Counted from the stretch's first letter, positions 26,620 to 37,556 are shown. The stretch: DNA of 64,000 bases from Brevundimonas vitisensis (GCF_016656965.1 NZ_CP067977.1:558001-622000); one strand, 5' to 3'. The notes: generated by a model from the letters alone, not told the origin. A program made the numbers and translations.

Positions 26620-27966
26620 ATGGTCCCGCCGCTTTTGCAAGGGGAGCTATCGGCCTTGGCCATCCATCCACGCGTCCTGGTCGTCGCGCCCGACGACGAC
26701 CGGCTGGGCCCCCTTTGCCAGGGTCTGGACGCCCTGGGGTGGACGACGATCACGGCACGCTCAGAGCACGCCGCCCTGGCGGCTTTGGCTGACCTCCCGC
26801 TGGAAGCGGCTGTCCTTGATGGCCGTTGTCCGCCGGGGTTGGCCGCAGCACTGCAGATTGCCGCTCGGCCCCGCCGCCTGCCCGTTCTGGCCATCGACGA
26901 CACGGGTGATCTGCATCACGACGCCGCTGTCGATCTGTCCATGTCGTCCCCACCCCATCCGGCCCAGGCGGCTTTGCGGTTGGAACACCTGATCCGCGCG
27001 GCCATCGCCGAAGAGGAGATGACGCTGAGGGAGGCGACCTTTGCAGCGCGCGGCACCTCCTTGGTTCAGCCGGATGCAGAACAGACTCCGCTCCGGGTCC
27101 TGGCCGCCGGGCGGCCGGATCAACGGTTCCTGGCGCTTCACAACGCCCTGATTGCCGACGGTTGCGAAGTCGTCGCGGCTCCGACGCCCTATACCGCCTT
27201 CGACTATCTGCATGAGCGTTCATTCGATGCCGCCGTGCTGTGGGGCGGCGAAGACCATGCCCCGGCCCAGTCGATTGCCTCAGGCATGAAGCGGAACACA
27301 CGGCTGTTCCACATTCCATTGGTTCTCTATCTGAGTGGCCGGGCCGAGATCGATCTGGGTCAGCTTTATGGGCGAGGCTTTGCCGACGTCGCCGCCGCCG
27401 ATACGCCGGAAGACGAGACCGCGCGCCGGATCGTGGCCCTGGCGCGCACCTATCGGCGGCACCAGGTCATCCGCCGCACGCTGGAGGGGGCCCGCAGCTC
27501 GGGACTGACCGACGCGGCCACCGGCCTGTTCACCCCTTCCCTGTTTGCAGCCCATCTCGCCAGGATTTCAGAGGCCGCCATCGATCGGCGCCGCCCCCTG
27601 TCGGTCTGCGTCTTGCGGGTGGCCGATTCAGGCGACATGGCCCAGATGAAGGCCGAGGGGTGGCTGGGTCGTGCCTTGCCTCAGATCGGTGCCATGGTCT
27701 CGCGCCTGATCCGCACGGAAGATACGGCCGCACGCCTGTCGTCCGACGTGTTTGCCCTGGCCCTTCCCGCGACAGATGCCGCCGCCGCCAGGACGGCCGC
27801 CGAGCGGATCGCGGCGGTCATCGGCTGCACCGCCTTCGACGCCGGCCCCGGCCGCTCGCCGTTCGTGGTCGGTTTCGACATCGGCACAGCCGAGATGGGT
27901 CCCGGCGAAAGCCCCGCCGCCCTGCTGGAGCGTGCCTCGACCGCCTTGGTCCAGACCGCCGCCTGA
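26620..27966 (+). CDS. popA: PopA-like protein: two receiver domains plus degenerate GGDEF
   Basis: A 448-residue protein. A first receiver-like domain spans ~17-130 with an acceptor-position Asp67 in AAVLDGRCP. A second spans ~157-280 in which that position is Trp208 (AAVLWGG). A GGDEF-like domain spans ~295-445. The cyclase motif is degraded to SSDVF (374-378), but the c-di-GMP inhibitory site RTED (RxxD, 365-368) is kept. That is the architecture of Caulobacter PopA, a c-di-GMP effector that helps deliver CtrA to ClpXP. It is probably catalytically dead. Start: ATG 26620, or TTG 26656, which has AAGGGGAG upstream and removes 12 residues of poor similarity. Confidence 0.75.
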   Translation: MVPPLLQGELSALAIHPRVLVVAPDDDRLGPLCQGLDALGWTTITARSEHAALAALADLPLEAAVLDGRCPPGLAAALQIAARPRRLPVLAIDDTGDLHHDAAVDLSMSSPPHPAQAALRLEHLIRAAIAEEEMTLREATFAARGTSLVQPDAEQTPLRVLAAGRPDQRFLALHNALIADGCEVVAAPTPYTAFDYLHERSFDAAVLWGGEDHAPAQSIASGMKRNTRLFHIPLVLYLSGRAEIDLGQLYGRGFADVAAADTPEDETARRIVALARTYRRHQVIRRTLEGARSSGLTDAATGLFTPSLFAAHLARISEAAIDRRRPLSVCVLRVADSGDMAQMKAEGWLGRALPQIGAMVSRLIRTEDTAARLSSDVFALALPATDAAAARTAAERIAAVIGCTAFDAGPGRSPFVVGFDIGTAEMGPGESPAALLERASTALVQTAA

Positions 27967-28006
27967 CGCGTCAACACCGCAGCGATCGCCCGCGGCCCAT
28001 GTGGCT

Positions 28007-31000
28007 TTAGGCCACCGCCACCCGAGCCAGATCGCCGGTGATGCGCTCCGCCACTTTCAGACGGTCGTCTGACGTGGGCCAGTCGCCCTTGACCACGATC
28101 TTCTGGTCGGGCCGGATCTTCCAGCTGATGTGGTTCTTCTGGATCAGACCGACCAGGCCGGCCGGATTGGGGAAGCGGTTATCCCGCAGGGTCAGGACCG
28201 CCCCCTTGGGCCCGATGTCGATGCGCTCGATGCAGGCGATCTTGCAGTTCGCCTTGATGCCCACGATGCGCAGCAACTGCTTGGCCTCGTCCGGAAGCGG
28301 GCCAAACCGGTCGATCAATTCGGCAGCCAGAGCTTCGCGCGTCTCGGTGTTCTCGGCATCGGACAGACGGCGATACAGGCTAAGACGGACGTTCAGATCG
28401 GGGACGTAATCCTCTGGAATCAATACGGCCGCGCCGACATTGATGGCGGGCGACCACCCACGGTCGACCAAGCCCTCGGCCCCCGCTTCGCGCAGCGAAG
28501 CCACCGCATCTTCCAGCATCTGCTGATACAGTTCGACGCCGACTTCGCGGATATGGCCCGACTGTTCGTCGCCCAGCAGATTGCCGCCACCGCGTTGGTC
28601 CAGGTCGTGGCTGGCCAGCTGGAACCCTGCCCCCAGATTGTCCAGCGACTGCAGGACCTGCAGCCGCCGTTCCGCCGAAAGCGTCATCGGCTTGTCGGGC
28701 GGCGTCGTCAGGTAGGCGAAGGCTCGCGCCTTGGACCGCCCGATCCGTCCGCGAATCTGGTGCAGCTGCGCCAGGCCGAACATGTCGGCCTTGTGCACGA
28801 TCAGGGTATTGGCCGTGGGGATGTCGAGGCCGCTCTCAACGATCGTCGTTGACAGCAGCACGTCATAGGAGCCGTCGTAGAAGGCGCTCATCACGTCTTC
28901 CAGCTGGGTCGGGCTCATCTGGCCATGCCCGACGACGAACTTGACCTCTGGCACCTGCTCGCGAAGGAACTGCTCGATGTCCGGCAGGTCCGACAGGCGC
29001 GGCACGACATAGTAGGCCTGGCCCCCGCGGTACTTCTCGCGCAGCAAGGCCTCCCGTACCAGGACCGGATCCCACGGGGTCACATAGGTCCGAACGGCCA
29101 GGCGATCGACCGGTGGCGTTGCGATGATCGACATCTCGCGAATGCCCGACAAGGCCATCTGCAAGGTCCGGGGAATCGGCGTGGCCGTGAGGGTCAGCAG
29201 GTGAACGTCGGCCCGCAGGGACTTCAGCTTCTCCTTGTGCTTGACGCCGAAGTGCTGCTCTTCGTCAACGATAACAAGGCCCAAGTCCTTGAACCCAACC
29301 TGTTCGCTGAGAACGGCGTGGGTCCCGACCACGATCTCGAATGTGCCGTCCTTGAGCCCGGCACGCGTCTCAGACGCTTCCTTGGCCGTGACCATCCGCG
29401 ACAGGTGTCGCACCTTGATCGGCCAACCCGCGAACCGCTCCGAGAAGGTACGGAAGTGCTGGCGCGCCAACAGGGTGGTCGGGCAGACGATGGCCACCTG
29501 TTGTCCGCTCATGGCGACAACGAAGGCCGCGCGGATGGCGACCTCGGTCTTTCCGAAGCCGACATCGCCGCAGATCAGTCGATCCATGGGCATGCCCTTG
29601 CCCAGGTCTTCCAGCACGTCACCGATGGCGTTCAGCTGATCGTCGGTCTCCTCGTAGGGGAAGCGGGCGCAGAATTCGTCGAACAGACCGGCGGGCGGCA
29701 CCACCGCATCGCTGGTCCGAAGCGAGCGCTTGGCGGCCAGGGCAATAAGACCCTCGGCCATGTCACGAAGCCGGGCGCGCGCCTTGGCCTTGCGCCCCTG
29801 CCATCCCGCCCCACCAAGGCGGTCCAGTTGCACGCCTTCGGACTCGGTCCCATAGCGCGTCAAAAGGTCAATATTTTCAACCGGCAGGTAGAGTTTGCTG
29901 TCGCCGGCATACAACAGCTCAAGACAGTCGTGCGGTGCGTCCTGGATCTCCAGGGTTTTCAGGCCCTCATACCGCCCGATGCCGTGATCCAGGTGCACGA
30001 CCAGATCGCCGGTGGTCAGGGCTGAGGCTTCTGCCAGGAAGTTCGACGCCCGGCGCTTACGCCGCGGACGAGCGAGGCGATCGCCCAGGATGTCGGTCTC
30101 GGAAATCACCGCAAGCGTGTCGGTGGTGAAGCCGTGCTCGACAGGCAGGACGCCCCGAAGGATCATGCCCGGCGGCGCCGCCTGAACATCCGACCAGTCC
30201 CGAACCGCAATGACCGGCTCCAGCCCATGATCGGCCAGCATGACGGCCAGTCGATCCGACGAGCCTTCGGTCCAGGAGGCGAAAAGAACGCGCTGCCCGT
30301 CCTCCTTCAAGGCCGCGGCATGGGCGGCGACGGCCTCGAACAGATTGACGCTGTCCTGGGCGCGTTCGGTGGTGAAGGCCCGGCCCAGTCGTCCACCGGC
30401 ATCCTCTGCTCCCGCTGCGAATGGGCTGAGGCGGCGGACCTGTCGGCCGGCCAAGGCACCGTTCCATTCCGCTTCGTCCAGATACAGCCGTGACGGCGGC
30501 AGGGCCCTGTGCGCCGCGCCGCCGCGCGTGCGGGACGCCTCGGCCCGCGCGTCATAGGCATCGGCCGTCAGGGTCCAACGATCCGCCCGCGCAGCCTCGG
30601 CCTGATGATCGAGGTAGATGGACGCATTGTCCGGCAGATAATCGAACAAAGTCTCAAGCCGCTCGTAAAGCAGCGGCAGCCAGTGCTCCATGCCCTGGCG
30701 GCGCGCGCCCTCACTGACGGCGGCATAAAGGGGATCGTCACCGGCCGCCCCGAACAGAGCCAGATAGCCCGTGCGGAAGCGTGAAATGGTCTCGGCATCC
30801 AGCAGGGCTTCGGACACGGGGGCCAGGGCCACCGTCGTCTTCTGGCCGGTCGAGCGCTGGGTGGCAGGATCGAATGTTCGGATGGACTCAAGCTCGGAGC
30901 CGAACATGTCCAGGCGGACCGGCTCGGGAAAGCCCGGCGGATAGACGTCGATGACCCCACCGCGCACGGCATACTCGCCGCGCTCCGAAACGGTCGAGGC

Positions 31001-31444
31001 CCGCATGTAGCCATTGACGCTGAAGTAACGCTCCAGCGCTGCCGTATCCAGATCGCGGCCCACCACGGTCTCGAACCCCGCGCTCTGGGTGACCTCGCGC
31101 GGCGGCGTGCGCTGGGTTGCGGCGGCGACGGTGGTCACCACCATCAGAGGCGGATCCCCCGGGCGGCGCTGGGCCAGCCGGGTCAGGGCCGCCATCCGCT
31201 CGGCCGACACCGCCGATGACGGGCTCAGGCGATCATAGGGAAGGCAGTCCCACGCAGGAAACTCCAGTATTTCAATGTCTTTTGAGAAAAACCGGAACGC
31301 CTGGACGAAGGTGCCCATACGGTTGAAGTCGCGTGCGACGAACAAGCCGAGCCCGCCGGACGACGCCAGCTGTTCGGCAACGACCAGAGCATCCAGCCCC
31401 TCGGGCGCGCCGCCCAGCTCGATATCGGACCTCAACGGACTCAA
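28007..31444 (-). CDS. mfd: Transcription-repair coupling factor Mfd
   Basis: A 1145-residue SF2 translocase that removes RNA polymerase stalled at DNA lesions and recruits UvrA. It has the N-terminal UvrB-like module, an RNA polymerase-interacting region ([20 protein letters not shown]), the RecG-like motor ([52 protein letters not shown]) and the C-terminal TRCF domain. Length matches the family. The start is TTG at 31444, overlapping the sdhE stop as TTGA, with GAGGG about 6 bases upstream. It shares an operon with sdhE. Confidence 0.97.
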   Translation of the reverse strand: MSPLRSDIELGGAPEGLDALVVAEQLASSGGLGLFVARDFNRMGTFVQAFRFFSKDIEILEFPAWDCLPYDRLSPSSAVSAERMAALTRLAQRRPGDPPLMVVTTVAAATQRTPPREVTQSAGFETVVGRDLDTAALERYFSVNGYMRASTVSERGEYAVRGGVIDVYPPGFPEPVRLDMFGSELESIRTFDPATQRSTGQKTTVALAPVSEALLDAETISRFRTGYLALFGAAGDDPLYAAVSEGARRQGMEHWLPLLYERLETLFDYLPDNASIYLDHQAEAARADRWTLTADAYDARAEASRTRGGAAHRALPPSRLYLDEAEWNGALAGRQVRRLSPFAAGAEDAGGRLGRAFTTERAQDSVNLFEAVAAHAAALKEDGQRVLFASWTEGSSDRLAVMLADHGLEPVIAVRDWSDVQAAPPGMILRGVLPVEHGFTTDTLAVISETDILGDRLARPRRKRRASNFLAEASALTTGDLVVHLDHGIGRYEGLKTLEIQDAPHDCLELLYAGDSKLYLPVENIDLLTRYGTESEGVQLDRLGGAGWQGRKAKARARLRDMAEGLIALAAKRSLRTSDAVVPPAGLFDEFCARFPYEETDDQLNAIGDVLEDLGKGMPMDRLICGDVGFGKTEVAIRAAFVVAMSGQQVAIVCPTTLLARQHFRTFSERFAGWPIKVRHLSRMVTAKEASETRAGLKDGTFEIVVGTHAVLSEQVGFKDLGLVIVDEEQHFGVKHKEKLKSLRADVHLLTLTATPIPRTLQMALSGIREMSIIATPPVDRLAVRTYVTPWDPVLVREALLREKYRGGQAYYVVPRLSDLPDIEQFLREQVPEVKFVVGHGQMSPTQLEDVMSAFYDGSYDVLLSTTIVESGLDIPTANTLIVHKADMFGLAQLHQIRGRIGRSKARAFAYLTTPPDKPMTLSAERRLQVLQSLDNLGAGFQLASHDLDQRGGGNLLGDEQSGHIREVGVELYQQMLEDAVASLREAGAEGLVDRGWSPAINVGAAVLIPEDYVPDLNVRLSLYRRLSDAENTETREALAAELIDRFGPLPDEAKQLLRIVGIKANCKIACIERIDIGPKGAVLTLRDNRFPNPAGLVGLIQKNHISWKIRPDQKIVVKGDWPTSDDRLKVAERITGDLARVAVA

Positions 31445-31737
31445 CCCGCGCCCTCGGCGACGGCAGCGGCGACGTGAGCACGCATGAAGGTCTGGATCTT
31501 GCCCATCAAGGCGGCGTCATAGTCGGCCGGCAACGGGGCCTCTCCGATGATCCAAGCATAAATCTGATGATCTTCGGCCTCGAGCAACGCCTGAAAGGCA
31601 TCCAGCTCGCTTTCGTCCAGCGTCGGCCCCACCGTGTCGATGAACGGCCCCAGCACCAGATCGGCTTCTCGGAACCCTCTGCGCCAGGCCCGAAATCGCA
31701 GGCGGTCGAGTTTGGTCGTGTCGGGATGATCGGTCAT
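31441..31737 (-). CDS. sdhE: FAD assembly factor SdhE
   Basis: A 98-residue SdhE/DUF339 protein that promotes covalent attachment of FAD to succinate dehydrogenase SdhA. The family block is RFRAWRRGFREADLVLGPF (the RGxxE-type motif) followed by LDAFQALLEAEDHQIYAWI. I chose the ATG at 31737 (MTDHPDTTKLDRL). A -10-like GCTATATC ends only about 10 bases before this ATG, suggesting a leaderless or nearly leaderless mRNA. It overlaps mfd by 4 bases. SdhE is usually about 85-100 residues, so length is normal. Confidence 0.93.
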   Translation of the reverse strand: MTDHPDTTKLDRLRFRAWRRGFREADLVLGPFIDTVGPTLDESELDAFQALLEAEDHQIYAWIIGEAPLPADYDAALMGKIQTFMRAHVAAAVAEGAG

Positions 31738-31746
31738 GAGGCGCGG

Positions 31747-31776
31747 GATATAGCCGCGAGGCGGCCTCACCGCCAG
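31747..31776 (-). promoter_or_regulatory. Candidate sdhE-mfd promoter, near-leaderless
   Basis: On the minus strand CTGGCGG (31770-31776), a 15-nt spacer and GCTATATC (31747-31754) resemble the Caulobacter TTGACGS/GCTANAWC consensus; the -10 matches perfectly. The sdhE ATG begins at 31737, so transcription would start within a few bases of it. Confidence 0.45.
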
Positions 31777-31870
31777 ACGGGTCTGAAGGCTTGGCCTTCC
31801 ACCCGCGACCGGGTTAGGTCAGGCTCTCGCCCGTTCGCTGGCGACACCTGCCTGGATACCGTCGCCGCGC

Positions 31871-33958
31871 ATGCGCCCCGAAAGCCTTTTCCCCCTGTTT
31901 GCCGACGTCACCGGACTGAAGGGTGTCGGGCCCCGGATCGCGCCTCTGGTTCAGAAGGTCGCAGGGTCGCTGGTGCGCGACGTCGTCTTTCTGTCCCCCG
32001 TTGGGCTGATCACGCGCCGCCGCATGACGGCGGTGGACGCGGTCGAGGGCGAAGTCGGCATATTCGAGGTCGTGATTGATCGCATGTTCGTGCCGGGAAA
32101 GCCGGGCGTGCCGCTGAAGGTCAGGGCCTCGGACGATACCGGTTTCGTGCATCTGGTCTGGTTCGGCGGCTCGCCGCAGCACGTTGACCGGCAGCTCCCC
32201 CGGGGCGAGCGCCGGTTGGTCGCAGGCAAGGTCGAGCGGTTCAACAATGAGGTCCAGATCGCCCATCCGGACATCTTTCCCCTGGATCAGGCCGATCGCA
32301 TCGCGGCGACGGAGCCCGTCTATCCGGCGACACAGGGGCTGAGTTCGCGCGTGATGCGCAAACTGGTTCAGGCGGGCCTGGCCACGACGCCGGATCTGAC
32401 CGAGTGGCAGGACGCCGCCTGGCTGGCCGCGCGGCGCTGGCCGGCCTGGCGCGCAGCGCTGACAGCCCTGCACGATCCGGCGTCGGAAAGCGACCTGTCA
32501 CCCGATGCCCCGCCGCGCCAGCGGCTGGCCTATGATGAACTGCTCGCCCATCAGCTGGCACTCGCGCGTCGACGTCGCGCACGCCAGATCACGCCGGCCC
32601 CGGTGATTACGGCCGGCGAAGCTTCTCAAGCCGTGCTGGCTGCCCTGCCCTTCTCGCTGACCGGTGCCCAGGCTCAAGCATTGTCGGAGATTCGCGCCGA
32701 TCTGGCTTCGGGCCAGCAAATGGGCCGCCTGCTCCAGGGCGATGTGGGCTCTGGAAAGACAGCTGTGGCGGCCCTGGCCATGGCCGATGCGGCATCCAGC
32801 GGATTTCAAGCCGCACTGATGGCTCCGACGGAAATCCTGGCGCGTCAGCATTACCAGCGCCTGTCGCCCCTCTTGGCCTCGGCGGGCATAACCAGCGTTC
32901 TCCTGACCGGGCGCGACACCGCCGCCGAGCGGCGCGAGCGACTGAATGGTCTGGCGAGCGGCGCGGTCCAGGTGGCGATCGGCACCCACGCCCTGTTTCA
33001 GGACGCAGTGCGGTTCGACCGGCTGGCGCTGGCCGTCATCGACGAACAGCACCGCTTCGGCGTGGGCGAGCGCCAGCGGCTTCAGGCCAAAGGCGATCCC
33101 CGCAGTGGCGGCGTCCATCTGCTGACCATGTCAGCGACGCCTATCCCCAGGACGCTGGAACTGACCCAGTACGGTGAACTGGAGGTCTCGCGACTGATGG
33201 AAAAGCCGCCGGGCCGCACGCCGGTGGCGACCGCCGTCCTGCCTCTCACCCGGATCGGAGAGGTGGCCCAGCGGTTGCGCGCGGCGATCGACGGCGGTGC
33301 TCAGGCCTACTGGATCTGCCCTTTGGTGGCCGAGAGCGAGGTCAGCGACCTGGCTGCCGCAGAGGAACGCGCCGCAGACCTCCGCCGCATCCTGAAGCTG
33401 GAGGTAGGCCTAGCCCACGGCCAGATGCCAGGGGCCCAACGTGAGGCCGTCATGGCCGAGTTCGCCGATGGGCGGCTGCCCCTGCTGGTCGCAACCACCG
33501 TGGTCGAGGTCGGCGTCGATGTGCCCAATGCGACCATCATGGTGATTGAACATGCCGACCGCTTCGGCCTGGCCCAGCTGCATCAGCTGCGCGGACGGGT
33601 CGGCCGCGGGGCCAAGTCCAGCGCCTGCATCCTGCTGTACGGGGGCGGTGAAACAGGCCTGGGTGAGGTGGCGCGCGAGCGTCTGGAAACCCTGCGCCGT
33701 ACCGAGGACGGGTTCGAGATCGCCGAAGAGGATTTCCGCCTGCGCGGCGGAGGCGATCCCCTCGGTTTGAAGCAGAGCGGCTTTCCTGCCTATCGCTTCG
33801 CCGACCCGGTGCGCCACCGCGGCCTGATGCTGGCAGCGGCCGACGATGCGCGGCTGATACTGGGGCGCGACCCCGACCTTGTCAGTCCGCGCGGACAGTC
33901 CGTGCGCGTCCTTGAAGCGCTGTTCGACTGGCGAAACGACCGGCCGGGCCTGGATTAG
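31871..33958 (+). CDS. recG: ATP-dependent DNA helicase RecG
   Basis: A 695-residue SF2 branch-migration helicase that remodels stalled forks and recombination intermediates. It has an N-terminal wedge/OB domain (GLKGVGPRIAPLVQ; FNNEVQIAHPDIF), Walker A QGDVGSGKTAVAALAM, the DExH-like box [32 protein letters not shown], and motif VI region ATTVVEVGVDVPNAT with QLRGRVGRG. It diverges from sdhE-mfd, which places two RecG-like translocases back to back. Its stop overlaps the convergent DUF3089 gene by 4 bases. Confidence 0.97.
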   Translation: MRPESLFPLFADVTGLKGVGPRIAPLVQKVAGSLVRDVVFLSPVGLITRRRMTAVDAVEGEVGIFEVVIDRMFVPGKPGVPLKVRASDDTGFVHLVWFGGSPQHVDRQLPRGERRLVAGKVERFNNEVQIAHPDIFPLDQADRIAATEPVYPATQGLSSRVMRKLVQAGLATTPDLTEWQDAAWLAARRWPAWRAALTALHDPASESDLSPDAPPRQRLAYDELLAHQLALARRRRARQITPAPVITAGEASQAVLAALPFSLTGAQAQALSEIRADLASGQQMGRLLQGDVGSGKTAVAALAMADAASSGFQAALMAPTEILARQHYQRLSPLLASAGITSVLLTGRDTAAERRERLNGLASGAVQVAIGTHALFQDAVRFDRLALAVIDEQHRFGVGERQRLQAKGDPRSGGVHLLTMSATPIPRTLELTQYGELEVSRLMEKPPGRTPVATAVLPLTRIGEVAQRLRAAIDGGAQAYWICPLVAESEVSDLAAAEERAADLRRILKLEVGLAHGQMPGAQREAVMAEFADGRLPLLVATTVVEVGVDVPNATIMVIEHADRFGLAQLHQLRGRVGRGAKSSACILLYGGGETGLGEVARERLETLRRTEDGFEIAEEDFRLRGGGDPLGLKQSGFPAYRFADPVRHRGLMLAAADDARLILGRDPDLVSPRGQSVRVLEALFDWRNDRPGLD

Positions 33959-35085
33959 CGCGCGGGCGCAGCGACCCAGGCCGCCAGCCGAGCCTGAGCA
34001 TCAAGCTCAATATCGCTGAAGAAAAGATTGTACTGATTTACCTTTCTTCGATCGGCCCAGCTGCCGGTCGCCCGGAAGGACTCGCGACTGGGTGCCGTAT
34101 GCCGCAGGAGGCCGCCTCGGCATTGGGTCGCGATTTCGCGTGCTGTCAGAGCCGGGCGGGCTCCCCACTCCAGACCGGTGGCATTGGTCGCCCCGTGATG
34201 CAGCCGAGCCGGCACCGCCGCACCGTCCGCGGTGCCAGTGACCGGATTCACGCAGACCGCCGGACGCCCATCCAACTCGATCAGACGCCCGCGGTCGTCC
34301 CAGACCAGAGCCCGCCGCAGGCGTTGGAATGCCGTGCGGTCCTGACCCTCTTCCACCGGAGCGAAGGCGACGATACAGCCGAACTGCGAACGCGTTTCAC
34401 ACGCCGGGATCTCAGCCGACAGCCGATCGGCCGGCACCACCACATCGATCAGATAGACCGCAGCCAGGCGACGCCGCAGCGCAGGATCGGTCGCTACCCG
34501 CTCGCGTACCAGACGCTCAACGAGCTCGCCCCCCTGCTCCACCCCGGCCAGGATCATCGGACTGTCGGGATAGCGCAGCAGCCAGGCCTCGAATGCCGCC
34601 AGAATGTCCTGATAGGCAAAGGCGCGGGCCTCGCGCGAATCGTCCCGAAGGCTCAGCCGGGTATAGAGGCTGCCCTGACGATAGCGGGGTGCGCTGATGG
34701 CCCCGGCCCGCGCGAAAGGGCCCGCGTGATTGGGCAGGACGACACGTTTCAGATAGGCGTCCGCCGCCGCATGATCGATGGGCCCGTTCCACTCCGACCC
34801 GCCGTCGAAGGTGGTGGAATGCACGAAAAATATTGCTGCCGGCCCGGCCGCTGGCGCGCGGTCGTCACGCAGAGCCCAGGCATCAGCCGTGGCATAATCG
34901 GGTGCGGGCGGCGGGTCATAGGTCTGAAACGGAATCTGGGGGTCGAGCGCCGCCCGCAGGATGTCGCCTCGCCAGATGGCCACGACGAGCAGCACCAGAC
35001 CGATCAAGGCAAATCCGCCGTAGCCCAGCCATTGCCTCAGGCTGGGGCCCTTGCGTCGATCCGATGCCGCCGACACCGTGTTCAC
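33955..35085 (-). CDS. DUF3089 alpha/beta-hydrolase-like protein, nucleophile replaced
   Basis: A 376-residue protein with one N-terminal membrane helix ([14 protein letters not shown]), so the domain probably faces the periplasm. It matches the DUF3089 pattern ([30 protein letters not shown]-like [23 protein letters not shown]). The usual nucleophile elbow GHSQG reads GVEQG here (residues 181-185): the serine codon is GAG (Glu). It may be inactive as a hydrolase or use another residue. It overlaps kdsA by 4 bases and was probably transcribed with it. Confidence 0.85.
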   Translation of the reverse strand: MNTVSAASDRRKGPSLRQWLGYGGFALIGLVLLVVAIWRGDILRAALDPQIPFQTYDPPPAPDYATADAWALRDDRAPAAGPAAIFFVHSTTFDGGSEWNGPIDHAAADAYLKRVVLPNHAGPFARAGAISAPRYRQGSLYTRLSLRDDSREARAFAYQDILAAFEAWLLRYPDSPMILAGVEQGGELVERLVRERVATDPALRRRLAAVYLIDVVVPADRLSAEIPACETRSQFGCIVAFAPVEEGQDRTAFQRLRRALVWDDRGRLIELDGRPAVCVNPVTGTADGAAVPARLHHGATNATGLEWGARPALTAREIATQCRGGLLRHTAPSRESFRATGSWADRRKVNQYNLFFSDIELDAQARLAAWVAAPAR

Positions 35086-35945
35086 GCCGCCTTCGCCATC
35101 CGCGACTTGGTCAGGTCGTCATAGGCAATCAGCTCGGCCGCCAGAGCCTCGAACTGCGACAACGGCACCATATTGGGCCCATCCGACGGCGCGTTGTCCG
35201 GGTCCTGGTGGGTTTCCATGAAAACAGCATCGACCCCGACGGCGACGGCTGCACGCGCCAGCACCGGCACGAACTCGCGCTGGCCGCCCGAGGAGGTCCC
35301 CTGGCCGCCCGGCTGCTGGACGCTGTGCGTCGCGTCGAAGACCACCGGACAGCCAATGTCCCGCAGCACCGGCAGCGCCCGCATGTCGCTGACCAATGTG
35401 TTGTAACCGAAGCTGGCCCCCCGCTCGCAGGCCATCACATTGAGGTTTCCGGCCCCCGTCACCTTGGCCACGACATTCTTCATGTCCCAGGGGGCAAGGA
35501 ACTGACCCTTCTTGATGTTGATCGCCTTGCCGGTTGCGGCGGCCGCCAGAAGCAGATCGGTCTGACGGCTGAGGAAGGCCGGGATCTGTAGAACATCCAC
35601 GGCCTGGGCGGCGATGCGGCAATGCTCTTCGGTGTGGACATCGGTCAGCACGGGCATGCCGGTGACCTCGCGAATCTCGGCAAAGATCGGCAAGGAGCCT
35701 TCCAGCCCGAAACCGCGGGCTGCGTTGGCGCTGGTGCGGTTCGCCTTGTCGAAGCTGGTCTTATAGATGATGCCGACGTTCAGCCTTTCGCCGATTTCCC
35801 TCAGCGCATGGGCCATTTCAAGCGCGTGTTGGCGGCTTTCCAGCTGGCACGGCCCGGCGATGAAGACGATCCGCTGTCCGCCACCGATTGAGACGGGACG
35901 GGCCAGGCCGTCGTTGATGTCGATGATGGCGTTGGGCTGGCTCAC
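35082..35945 (-). CDS. kdsA: 3-deoxy-8-phosphooctulonate synthase
   Basis: A 287-residue Kdo-8-phosphate synthase, condensing phosphoenolpyruvate with arabinose 5-phosphate for lipopolysaccharide core. Motifs: IAGPCQLES (Cys33), [17 protein letters not shown]-type [12 protein letters not shown], and [13 protein letters not shown]. The cysteine in AGPC is where the metal-dependent (Aquifex-type) class has Cys and the metal-independent E. coli class has Asn, so this enzyme is probably metal-dependent. Its start lies about 115 bases from the divergent photolyase gene. Confidence 0.97.
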   Translation of the reverse strand: MSQPNAIIDINDGLARPVSIGGGQRIVFIAGPCQLESRQHALEMAHALREIGERLNVGIIYKTSFDKANRTSANAARGFGLEGSLPIFAEIREVTGMPVLTDVHTEEHCRIAAQAVDVLQIPAFLSRQTDLLLAAAATGKAINIKKGQFLAPWDMKNVVAKVTGAGNLNVMACERGASFGYNTLVSDMRALPVLRDIGCPVVFDATHSVQQPGGQGTSSGGQREFVPVLARAAVAVGVDAVFMETHQDPDNAPSDGPNMVPLSQFEALAAELIAYDDLTKSRMAKAA

Positions 35946-36059
35946 GGCGAAACCTTCGTGTGACGTTTATGCTTATGGTGCCGGGTCTATGCCCAGACTA
36001 TGGGGCGTTCAGGTGGCGTCGCGCGACGCGGGTTGCAAGCTAACATGGAGAGGCCGCGC

Positions 36060-37523
36060 GTGACCACAAAGCCGTCGGACGAGACCCCCGTCATTCTGTG
36101 GTTCCGCCGGGACTTGCGTCTGGCCGACAACCCGGCGCTGAACAATGCTGCAGACACAGGCCGTGCCATCGTGCCGGTGTACATCCTCGACGAGGCTGGC
36201 GACGGACGCCCGCTGGGGGCGGCGTCAAAGTGGTGGTTGGACAAATCGCTGCGCGCCCTGGATGCAGCCCTGCAGCAGCGCGGGTCGCGCCTGATCCTGC
36301 GCCGGGGCGACAGCGAATCGGAACTGCGCCGTCTGATCGACGAGACCGGTGCGACCACCGTTTTCATGAACCGCCGCTTCGAACCCGACGCCTGGGCGCA
36401 GGACGCCGAGATCGCCCATTCGCTGAAGGACGACGGCGTCGAATGCCGTGGCACCAACGGCACCTTGCTGGCCCGTCCAGGCAGCGTCCTGAATGGCTCG
36501 AGCCAGCCCTATCGCGTATTCACGCCCTTCCATAAGGCGCTGATGGCCCAGGCCGAAGTGCCAACGCATACCCTGGGTCCCAGGGCGATCAGCACGCCCG
36601 ATCACCTGTCCAGCGACAGCATTGACGACTGGGGCCTGCACCCCAAGCGGCCCGATTGGTCCGCCGAGTTCGAAGGCGAGCCCGGCGAGGCGGGGGCGCT
36701 TGCGGCGCTGTCCCACTTTCTGAAGTCCGGCCTCGGGGGCTATGGGGCGGGTCGCGACATCCCTTCGCGGGCGGCAACCAGTCGCCTGTCCGCCGCCCTG
36801 CACTGGGGCGAGATCAGTCCCTGGCGAGCCGTGGCGGCGGCGCGCGGGGCCGCATCAGATGGCCGCGTGCCGGGCGCAGAGGCCGAGAAATTCGTCTCCG
36901 AGATCGGCTGGCGCGAGTTTTCGGCTCACCTGCTGCACCATTTCCCCTTCATCACCGAGCGGGCATTCCGGCCGGAATACGACACCATGCCCTGGCGGGA
37001 CGATCCCAAGTCGCTGAAGGCCTGGCAGACAGGTCAGACCGGCTATCCCATCGTCGACGCAGGCATGCGCCAGCTTTGGCGGACCGGATACATGCACAAT
37101 CGGGTGCGGATGGTGGTGGCATCTTTCCTGATCAAGCACCTGCTGATCGACTGGCGCGAGGGCGAGGCCTGGTTCTGGGACACGCTGGTCGATGCCGATC
37201 TGGCGTCAAATGTGCAGAATTGGCAGTGGGTCGCGGGATCCGGAGCCGATGCCGCTCCGTATTTCCGTATCTTCAATCCGATTGCACAGGGCGAAAAGTT
37301 CGATGCCGAAGGCCGCTATGTCCGTAGATGGGTGCCCGAGATTGCCCGGCTGCCGGACAAATACATCCACGCGCCCTGGACGGCACCGCGCGAAATCCTC
37401 GCGGGGGCGGGCCTGCGCCTGGGGCAGGACTATCCTCGTCCGATCGTCGACCATGCCGAAGGGCGGGCACGCGCCCTGGCGGCGCTCAAAGCCATCGACA
37501 ACAAGTCCGATCCCAATGAATGA
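36060..37523 (+). CDS. phrB: Deoxyribodipyrimidine photolyase, class I
   Basis: A 487-residue FAD photolyase that repairs cyclobutane pyrimidine dimers with blue light. It opens VILWFRRDLRLADNPAL (antenna domain) and carries the FAD-binding core: GWREFSAHLLHHFP, MPWRDDPKSLKAWQTGQTGYPIVDAGMRQL (cited for WQTGQTGYPIVDAGMRQL) and NWQWVAGSGADAAPYFRIFNP. I chose the GTG at 36060 because GGAGAGG lies 6 bases upstream; an in-frame ATG at 36045 lacks such a site. Thirty-three bases separate it from cfa. Confidence 0.96.
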   Translation: MTTKPSDETPVILWFRRDLRLADNPALNNAADTGRAIVPVYILDEAGDGRPLGAASKWWLDKSLRALDAALQQRGSRLILRRGDSESELRRLIDETGATTVFMNRRFEPDAWAQDAEIAHSLKDDGVECRGTNGTLLARPGSVLNGSSQPYRVFTPFHKALMAQAEVPTHTLGPRAISTPDHLSSDSIDDWGLHPKRPDWSAEFEGEPGEAGALAALSHFLKSGLGGYGAGRDIPSRAATSRLSAALHWGEISPWRAVAAARGAASDGRVPGAEAEKFVSEIGWREFSAHLLHHFPFITERAFRPEYDTMPWRDDPKSLKAWQTGQTGYPIVDAGMRQLWRTGYMHNRVRMVVASFLIKHLLIDWREGEAWFWDTLVDADLASNVQNWQWVAGSGADAAPYFRIFNPIAQGEKFDAEGRYVRRWVPEIARLPDKYIHAPWTAPREILAGAGLRLGQDYPRPIVDHAEGRARALAALKAIDNKSDPNE

Positions 37524-37556
37524 CCATACGGCCGCCGCGGCCACAGGATTTCGCCC

